NCBI GenBank assembly: GCA_023264315.1
Contig: JALQST010000251.1
Location: forward strand, 1-5,108
Direction of reading: 5' to 3'
Length of the DNA stretch: 5,108 nucleotides
Origin: Nodosilinea sp. BSH.14
Lineage (GTDB): Bacteria; Cyanobacteriota; Cyanobacteriia; Phormidesmidales; Phormidesmidaceae
Position numbers and translations under genes: made by a program
Notes under the pieces: model-generated
Told to the model about the DNA's origin: nothing
The model's database searches: none
What the model saw: the letters and a program-made list of their open reading frames with translations, nothing else
Shown: piece after piece, positions 1 through 3,921 of the stretch
Layout of the letters: each line of letters begins with the position of its first letter
How positions within the stretch are numbered: position 1 is the stretch's first letter

Positions 1-84
1 CGGACTTTCCTCAGGCCAGCCGCAGCCAGCCCGCAACCACCTCGCCAACTCCTTCCTGTTTTTAGTTTAAATCCCAAGGGCGCA
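1..84. other. Window edge, no gene called
   Basis: This short stretch lies downstream of the mutL stop codon. A plus-strand frame stays open from base 2 to a TAA at 68-70, and another from base 3 to a TAG at 63-65. Either could be the tail of a gene entering from the left, but about 20 codons are too few to judge. No clear hairpin terminator for mutL was seen here. Confidence 0.3.
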
Positions 85-1911
85 TCACTCCAGCCCGTGG
101 CTTTTGCCAATCACCCAGTGGCGGCGGAAGAACCGGGCCAAGCTGGTTTCTGTCAGGGTGAGGCAGATGGGGCGTCCGTGGGGGCAGGTGCGGGGATGGC
201 GGGTGCGCTGCCAGTCGTTCAGTAGGGTTTGCATGTCCGGCAGGCTGAGGGGGGTGCCGTTGCGCAGGGCGGTGCGGCAGGCCACGGCGACGAGGGCGGC
301 GTCGAAATTTTTCCCTAGACTGAGTTCCCGCAGGGCGTCGGCCAGGTCGGGCCGATCCACCAGGGGGGCGGGAGCATGGCGGATGGCCCAGCGCTGAGGC
401 CCAAAGGGTTCCACCGCGATGCCGAGGGACTGAAGTTGCTGCTGCTGATCCTCGGTCAAACTCTCCAGCACCACGGGCCGATCCAGCGGCACCACCGCCC
501 ACCGATCCTGAAGCCGTTCGTACAGCACCCGCTCATGAGCAATGTGCTGCTCAATCACGCACAGGCTATCCCCCTGCTCCGCCACAATGTAGCGCCTCTG
601 CACCTGGGCCACCGCCGTTAGGCTTTGACTGGGCGGCAGCGACCCCGGCCACGAGTCCGACAGATTGACGGGAAAATTCACCGTTGACGCAGGGGTTGCC
701 GATTCCCTGTCCGCTGGCGGAGTTTCTGAGTCCTGTGAGTCCCCGTCCAGCGGGTCTACTGGGTGCCTCCTGTCCTGGATTCCCGCCGTCCTGTCCACCC
801 CATAGCAGCCTCCGGCCTCAGCGGTTTTGATCAGGTGAATCACCCGTGGGTTGCCCTCGGTGGTAGGGGTTTGGTGGAGCAAATCCTGGACGCAGGCTTG
901 GCCTAGGGCCACCCAGTCATCGAGGTGGTGGAGGTAGAGGGCAGATTTGTCGGGGCTGCGGTGCCAGTCGATGGCCTGGGGCGGCAGGGAGAGGTGCAGA
1001 AAACACAGGGGAAAGCGATGGCGGGGCAGGGTGTGGCGAAAGGCTTGGATCACGCCTTGCTCCACCTCGGGCAGCGTGACCACTCGGCCATTCACCGCCA
1101 CCTTCACCCAGTCGGGCCGAGATCGGTGGCAGCGGTCGGGTAGGCCAATCACGGCGTAGAGGCTGGGCTGGCTCAGCTCCCGCAGATCGACCTCCGCCAC
1201 GCGGGGCAAGCGCTGGGGAATGATCGCCTTGGCCGTTGGCCCAGGGGCCAGGGTAAACCAGGGGCGGTCGTCGGTGTGGAGGATCCAGGCCACCCCCGGA
1301 TGACAGAGGGCGAGATCTTGGATCACCCCCTGCACGGCCCGCAGTTGACGACTAGGGGCGGGCAACCCCTGGCGGCGGGAGGGCCACTGGGCAAAGAGAT
1401 CCGTCACCGTGGCGATGGTGCCGGGGGCCATGGCCACGGGTTGCGATTGGAGAGGTTCGCCGTTGGGGGCATAGGTGATGGCCCAGCCCTGGGTGGCGAG
1501 GGCCAGACGGCTGCTGAGGGTGAGGGTACCCACCTGGGCGAGGCTGTGGAGCGCCTGCCCCCGAAAGCCCAGGCTCCTCACCCGCCAGAGATCCTGGGGC
1601 GAGCGAATCTTGCTGGTGCTGTGGGGCAGCGCCGCCCAGGGCAGGGACGCTTCCCCCATGCCCCGGCCATTGTCCACCACCTGCACCCGGCCCTGGTCTG
1701 GCCAAAGCTGCACCGTAATCCGGGTGGCTTGGGCATCAAGGGCATTTTCCGCCAGTTCGCGCACCACCGCCGCCAGGGAATCCACCACTTGCCCCGCCGC
1801 CATCTGGGCCGCCATAGCCGCTGGCAGGGGGCGAATGGGGGCAGGATCGGGACGCGATCCGGGGTCCGTCGTCGGGGGTGGCCAATTCTCGATAGCGTTG
1901 TCCTCGGGCAA
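85..1911 (-). CDS. mutL: DNA mismatch repair protein MutL
   Basis: MutL is the GHKL-type ATPase that links MutS mismatch recognition to strand incision in cytoplasmic mismatch repair. The 608-residue product carries the ATPase motifs in order: RELAENALDA (51-60, E52 aligning with the catalytic Glu29 of E. coli MutL and N56 with the Mg-binding Asn), DNGRGM (80-85), HSTSKI (97-102), LGFRGQAL (114-121, Gln where GFRGEAL is usual) and GTIATVTDLF (164-173). A variable linker covers about 345-430. The C-terminal domain has EQHIAHERVLYE (454-465), ACR (544-546), CPHGRP (576-581) and FFRR (594-597). These match the endonuclease motif set of MutL from bacteria without MutH, with Glu and Ile replacing Asp and Ala of DQHA. 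The start is a TTG just after an in-frame TAA, giving about 23 extra residues before the point where E. coli MutL begins. The next in-frame ATG (residue 33) would cut into the conserved N-terminus. Family assignment is firm, the exact start is not. Confidence 0.97.
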   Translation of the reverse strand: MPEDNAIENWPPPTTDPGSRPDPAPIRPLPAAMAAQMAAGQVVDSLAAVVRELAENALDAQATRITVQLWPDQGRVQVVDNGRGMGEASLPWAALPHSTSKIRSPQDLWRVRSLGFRGQALHSLAQVGTLTLSSRLALATQGWAITYAPNGEPLQSQPVAMAPGTIATVTDLFAQWPSRRQGLPAPSRQLRAVQGVIQDLALCHPGVAWILHTDDRPWFTLAPGPTAKAIIPQRLPRVAEVDLRELSQPSLYAVIGLPDRCHRSRPDWVKVAVNGRVVTLPEVEQGVIQAFRHTLPRHRFPLCFLHLSLPPQAIDWHRSPDKSALYLHHLDDWVALGQACVQDLLHQTPTTEGNPRVIHLIKTAEAGGCYGVDRTAGIQDRRHPVDPLDGDSQDSETPPADRESATPASTVNFPVNLSDSWPGSLPPSQSLTAVAQVQRRYIVAEQGDSLCVIEQHIAHERVLYERLQDRWAVVPLDRPVVLESLTEDQQQQLQSLGIAVEPFGPQRWAIRHAPAPLVDRPDLADALRELSLGKNFDAALVAVACRTALRNGTPLSLPDMQTLLNDWQRTRHPRTCPHGRPICLTLTETSLARFFRRHWVIGKSHGLE

Positions 1912-2066
1912 AGGAATTTAGATCAGGGAAACGGGACATTGAAAATCGTCAATCTTTCGGCGTAACATGGCCCTGAAAATGTCCACCTTTATTAACAAAA
2001 ATTTGCACAAACTAGAGGGGCTTGTTACATTGCAATTGGCCGTTGTTCTCCACCACCTCCTCACCT
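1912..2066. other. Divergent intergenic region, mutL / rhodanese-like gene
   Basis: This AT-richer spacer separates the divergent mutL and rhodanese-like genes. On the plus strand it holds a candidate promoter at 2003-2031. On the minus strand I found TTGACG (around 1950) as a possible -35 for mutL, but no matching -10 at usual spacing. A minus-strand ATG at 1937-1939 opens a 67-codon frame overlapping the start of mutL in a different frame. It shows no MutL-like residues and was not called. Confidence 0.5.
2003..2031 (+). promoter_or_regulatory. Candidate sigma70-type promoter of rhodanese-like gene
   Basis: TTGCAC at 2003-2008 and TACATT at 2026-2031 are separated by 17 bp. The -10 matches TATAAT at 4 of 6 positions and the -35 matches at 3 of 6. 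Transcription would start near 2038, downstream of the longest possible reading-frame start at 2022, which supports the ATG at 2067 as the true start. This is a pattern match only. Confidence 0.4.
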
Positions 2067-2441
2067 ATGAACCTGTTTAGCTGGTTGCCCAAACCTAAGC
2101 CCCTGCGCCCCGAATCCCGCGTCTACGACCTGAAGGAACGCCTAGACTGGGGCGAACCCGCCCTCTCCATTGTGGATATTCGAGATCGGGCGGACTTCAG
2201 CGCTAGTCATGTCACTGGGGCCATTTCCATCCCGGCCCACCAACTCCTCGAAACGGCCCACCGCTGCTTTGAGCGAGATCGAGATCTCTATCTCTATGGC
2301 GACACCGATGCCGATGCGAAAACCGCCGCCGAACACCTGCGGGCCTTGGGCTACACCTCCGTATCCATCCTACGGGGTGGGGTCGCCGCCTGGAAAGCGG
2401 CGGGATTCCCCGTTGAGACCGTCCCCCAGGTCGTCGCCTAG
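2067..2441 (+). CDS. Rhodanese-like domain protein without catalytic cysteine
   Basis: The product is 124 residues, a single rhodanese-fold domain. Visible hallmarks are VDIRDRADFSASHVTGAISIP (VDxRxxxxFxxxHxxGAxxIP, about 36-56), a strand-plus-loop DLYLYGDTDADAKTAAEHL (about 73-91) and the closing LRGGVAAWKAAGFPV (102-116). In active rhodaneses the loop after the LY strand begins with the persulfide-forming Cys. Here that position is Gly78, and the only Cys (67) lies in the preceding helix, so sulfurtransferase activity is unlikely. From memory, cyanobacteria carry a family of such Cys-less single-domain proteins, so this looks like the normal state of the family. A binding or regulatory role is inference. 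The ATG at 2067 is preferred over an upstream TTG at 2022, because the extra residues look non-homologous and the candidate promoter overlaps that TTG. No clear Shine-Dalgarno is seen. It is convergent with the ferredoxin gene. Confidence 0.88.
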   Translation: MNLFSWLPKPKPLRPESRVYDLKERLDWGEPALSIVDIRDRADFSASHVTGAISIPAHQLLETAHRCFERDRDLYLYGDTDADAKTAAEHLRALGYTSVSILRGGVAAWKAAGFPVETVPQVVA

Positions 2442-2465
2442 TTCCCCCTGAACCTCACCCTACAT

Positions 2466-2486
2466 CCCTCTCCCTTGGGGAGAGGG
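2466..2486. terminator. Hairpin between convergent genes, likely terminator
   Basis: A perfect 9-bp stem, CCCTCTCCC (2466-2474) with GGGAGAGGG (2478-2486), closes a 3-nt loop. It lies 24 bp after the rhodanese-like stop and 14 bp from the ferredoxin stop. On the plus strand it is followed by ACTTTGACATTTCTTT, moderately T-rich, so it could end the rhodanese-like transcript. There is no T run on the minus-strand side. The sequence CCTCACCCTACATCCCTCTC running into the stem resembles a common dispersed intergenic repeat, so this may be a repeat copy used as a terminator. Confidence 0.6.
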
Positions 2487-2500
2487 ACTTTGACATTTCT

Positions 2501-2752
2501 TTACCAGGTGGGGTCAACGTAGAGGTTGATGCCCAGCGGATCTACCCCAACGGGCACCGCTGAAATACAGGCGCAAATGGGGTCAGCGTCGCCCTCCACT
2601 TCCACTTCGCAGGCGTGGCAGGAGCCCATCAGGCAGCCCGTGGGAATGGTGATGCCCGCCCGGGCGGCCACCTTCAGCAGGGGTTCGCCCACCTCGGCTA
2701 TGACCGTGACATTGTCGGGCATGAACTGCACCGTGATCATGGTTGGCTCCAT
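2501..2752 (-). CDS. Small [2Fe-2S] ferredoxin-like protein
   Basis: This 83-residue beta-grasp ferredoxin would act as a soluble one-electron carrier. GEPLLKVAARAGITIPTGC leads into the cluster loop: C40-x4-C45-x2-C48, with the fourth ligand at C60 or C62 in PICACISAVP. The gap of 11-13 residues between third and fourth Cys is shorter than in photosynthetic ferredoxin PetF (about 29) and closer to the N-terminal [2Fe-2S] domains of xanthine dehydrogenase-type enzymes, so it is probably not the main photosystem I acceptor. The ATG at 2752-2750 overlaps the stop of the upstream DUF2470 gene as TAATG. A second in-frame ATG at 2740-2738 (residue 5) has GGAG six bases upstream and gives MITVQF, a typical ferredoxin start, so it may be the real one. 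Partner enzymes are unknown. Confidence 0.9.
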   Translation of the reverse strand: MEPTMITVQFMPDNVTVIAEVGEPLLKVAARAGITIPTGCLMGSCHACEVEVEGDADPICACISAVPVGVDPLGINLYVDPTW

Positions 2753-3045
2753 TACGCCGGTTCAGCGGATTCAGCGGGCCGATTTTTGAGCATGGCCACG
2801 AGGGTGTGGTGGGCGTCTTCGGCCCCGGCCAGGGTGTGGTCAAAGGCAATGCGCACGGTTTGGGCTTGGCCATCCACGGTGGCGGTCAGATCCATGCCTT
2901 CGGGGTCGATGGCGTTGAGGGTGGCGGCGGTGGCGCTGGGCAGGTGGCCGTAGGCGGTGGCGTAGAACAGGACGGCTTCGGCGTGGTCTTTGTTCATGTG
3001 CTTGCAGATGCGATCACTGACGGCACTGGTGATGGGCTCGGCCAT
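2752..3045 (-). CDS. DUF2470 domain protein
   Basis: The 97-residue product resembles DUF2470 (Pfam family name from memory). The family signature is near the N-terminus: DRICKHMNKDHAEAVLFYA (11-29), with H16, N18, D20 and H21, followed by a beta-rich half containing IDPEGMDLTATV (46-57) and VRIAFDHTL (64-72). The same domain occurs at the C-terminus of HugZ-type heme-utilisation proteins and in the plastid glutamyl-tRNA reductase-binding protein, so a link to heme or tetrapyrrole handling is possible but not shown here. It is the first gene of a two-gene operon: its TAA stop shares a base with the ATG of the ferredoxin gene, suggesting translational coupling. Upstream of the ATG only a weak purine stretch (GAGA) is seen. 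The length fits a complete stand-alone domain. Confidence 0.88.
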   Translation of the reverse strand: MAEPITSAVSDRICKHMNKDHAEAVLFYATAYGHLPSATAATLNAIDPEGMDLTATVDGQAQTVRIAFDHTLAGAEDAHHTLVAMLKNRPAESAEPA

Positions 3046-3181
3046 GGAAAATCTCGTAAACTACAACTACACCCTCCTAGGATTACGCCAATCGGGCTCT
3101 CCTGCAACTTTCTGTCGGGAGGATGCCAACCGAGCAACCGCCCCAGGATGGTGTCCTCGCCCAGCGCCTTGCCACGGTTCC
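3046..3181. other. Divergent intergenic region, DUF2470 / unknown gene
   Basis: This spacer must contain the start signals of the DUF2470-ferredoxin operon (minus) and of the unknown plus-strand gene, but no convincing -35/-10 pair was found on either strand. The segment TCTCCTG ... CGGGAGGA around 3098-3124 could form a 7-bp hairpin with an 11-nt loop. A plus-strand ATG at 3123 opens a 49-codon frame that was not called, because its purine-rich GGGAGG abuts the ATG and the frame does not match the downstream gene. Confidence 0.4.
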
Positions 3182-3616
3182 ATGTCCCCCACGCCTCCCC
3201 CTCCGACCGAGCATCCCTGGCCCACGGGCCACCTCTTCCAAAGCCCAGGGGCGCACCTTACCTATCGGGTGATCGGCCCCTGCTGTCGATTGTTTGACCG
3301 CGAGCAACTGCCCTGGCCCTGCTGCCGCATTCAGTGGCGGGGCAAGGAACCCAGTTGGCGACGCATCGGCAAGCGCCTGGTGCCCGATCTCGCCACCCGC
3401 AAAGCCCCCTCCTACTGCGTGGAAATGGTGGGCCAGGGCTACCACACCCAGCCCTTCGTCACCACCCTCTACACCGCCGAATTTGACACCGCCACCCGCA
3501 ACTGGTGGTACACCAAATCTGCCCACCTCACCCAGGCCAAGGATCACGTCACCGCCTCGCCGCCAACGTCCAACACCCCCGATGGCATCGACGGAGCCCA
3601 GCCATTGTCGGGGTGA
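3182..3616 (+). CDS. Hypothetical protein, two CC pairs, soluble
   Basis: I do not recognise this 144-residue product. It starts with a Pro-rich tail (PTPPPPTEHPWP), has a compact middle rich in aromatic and basic residues, and ends in a Ser/Thr/Pro/Gly-rich tail (about 124-144) that looks disordered. Two cysteine pairs, C34-C35 in GPCCRLF and C47-C48 in PWPCCRIQW, plus C79, could form disulfides or bind metal. Other notable segments are RRIGKRLVPDL (60-70) and NWWYTKSAHLTQAKDHV (107-123). No signal peptide or membrane helix is seen. The frame stays open upstream to about 2990, but the ATG at 3182 is the only sensible start; no clear Shine-Dalgarno precedes it. The amino-acid mix in 25-123 looks protein-like and codon third positions are GC-rich as in neighbouring genes. 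The opposite-strand frame at 3083-3547 is Gly-rich and judged a shadow. Its stop codon lies inside the promoter of the riboswitch RNA. Confidence 0.7.
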   Translation: MSPTPPPPTEHPWPTGHLFQSPGAHLTYRVIGPCCRLFDREQLPWPCCRIQWRGKEPSWRRIGKRLVPDLATRKAPSYCVEMVGQGYHTQPFVTTLYTAEFDTATRNWWYTKSAHLTQAKDHVTASPPTSNTPDGIDGAQPLSG

Positions 3617-3633
3617 AGGGACGGGTTTATAAT
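3605..3633 (+). promoter_or_regulatory. Sigma70-type promoter of the TPP riboswitch-transporter unit
   Basis: TTGTCG (3605-3610) and a perfect TATAAT (3628-3633) are separated by exactly 17 bp. Transcription would begin near 3640, one or two bases before the first stem of the aptamer. The -35 element lies inside the last codons of the preceding gene, so the transporter appears to be its own transcription unit with a promoter embedded in its neighbour. Confidence 0.75.
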
Positions 3634-3641
3634 GCTCACAC

Positions 3642-3716
3642 GCTAGGGGTGTCCGACCATCGGACTGAGATCATACCCTCAGAACCTGACCTGGTTAATG
3701 CCAGCGGAGGGAAGCC
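3642..3716 (+). promoter_or_regulatory. TPP riboswitch aptamer (THI element)
   Basis: This RNA binds thiamine pyrophosphate and normally represses thiamine synthesis or uptake genes. All consensus blocks are present: GCTAGGGGTG, CTGAGA (3665-3670, the pyrimidine-sensing loop), ATACCC (3673-3678), GAACCTGA, CTGG..TAATGCCAGCGGAGGGAAGC. Pairings: P1 GCU (3642-3644) with AGC (3713-3715), a compensated variant of the common ACU/AGU; P2 GGGGU (3646-3650) with ACCCU (3675-3679); P3 GUCCGA (3651-3656) with UCGGAC (3660-3665); P4 CCU (3685-3687) with AGG (3708-3710); P5 CUGG (3691-3694) with CCAG (3701-3704). P3 is a minimal hairpin without the P3a extension. P1 is short (3 bp as seen). It precedes the SSS transporter gene with no other gene between. 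Confidence 0.96.
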
Positions 3717-3882
3717 ATGCTTGAGGTCACTAGCCGCCGCCCATAAACCGAAGAGGGAACAGGTTGTCTGTCGATGCCTGTCCCAGAATTGCCCATGAAT
3801 CCAGACATTCTGGGGAAGGGCAACAGGCCGGAAGCCCGGTCTACGTCGGGGTGGAGTGGTTGGGCCAAGGGGGATCGGACGG

Positions 3883-3916
3883 CACTTCCTAGCAACCTAT
3901 TGTGGATTAGGAGGTG
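3883..3916 (+). promoter_or_regulatory. Shine-Dalgarno-sequestering hairpin
   Basis: CACUUCCUA (3883-3891) pairs over 9 bp (one G-U) with UAGGAGGUG (3908-3916), closing a 16-nt loop. The 3' arm contains the complete Shine-Dalgarno AGGAGG, so formation would block ribosome entry. Together with the upstream aptamer and the lack of a terminator, this points to translational control by TPP. The pairing is seen directly; the switching role is inference. Confidence 0.7.
3909..3914 (+). promoter_or_regulatory. Strong ribosome binding site of the transporter
   Basis: AGGAGG lies 7 nt before the ATG at 3922. It is the strongest Shine-Dalgarno sequence I see among the genes of this window and fixes the start of the transporter gene. 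Confidence 0.9.
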
Positions 3917-3921
3917 TTTGG

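Larger units (their letters stand above)
3717..3921 (+). other. Long leader / expression platform between riboswitch and transporter
   Basis: About 205 nt separate the aptamer from the transporter ATG with no credible gene. Visible structure: GGG-A-ACAGG (3755-3763) with CCTGTCCC (3777-3784), an 8-bp stem with one bulge and a 13-nt loop; CCAGA (3801-3805) with TCTGG (3809-3813), 5 bp with a 3-nt loop; and the strong ribosome-site hairpin at 3883-3916. None is followed by a T run, so no intrinsic terminator is evident. Three GGAAG segments (3710-3714 in the aptamer, 3814-3818, 3830-3834) could compete for CTTCC at 3885-3889. Two ATGs in this region (3774, 3795) share one frame that runs into the transporter gene out of frame and looks non-coding. 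Confidence 0.6.

Noticed and set aside
62..502. 146-codon minus-strand frame at the mutL 3' end
   Set aside because: It overlaps mutL in another frame and is Pro/Arg/Gly-rich without recognisable motifs, as expected for a shadow in GC-rich DNA.
1276..1965. 229-codon plus-strand frame opposite mutL
   Set aside because: It is antisense to the conserved MutL ATPase domain and has a Gly/His/Pro-rich composition typical of an antisense shadow.
3123..3272. Short plus-strand frame starting at ATG 3123 after GGGAGG
   Set aside because: The purine run abuts the ATG with no spacing, the frame ends after 49 codons, and it is out of frame with the downstream gene.
2743..3297. 184-codon plus-strand frame across the DUF2470 gene and spacer
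   Set aside because: Its Gly/Val/His-rich sequence mirrors the antisense of the DUF2470 gene and it crosses the intergenic region without a ribosome site.
3083..3547. 154-codon minus-strand frame opposite the unknown gene
   Set aside because: It is Gly-rich with no recognisable motif; the plus-strand frame has the more protein-like composition. Some doubt remains because neither is recognised.
3755..3784. Hairpin considered as the intrinsic terminator of the riboswitch
   Set aside because: The stem is followed by AGAATTGCCC, with no T run, so intrinsic termination is not supported.
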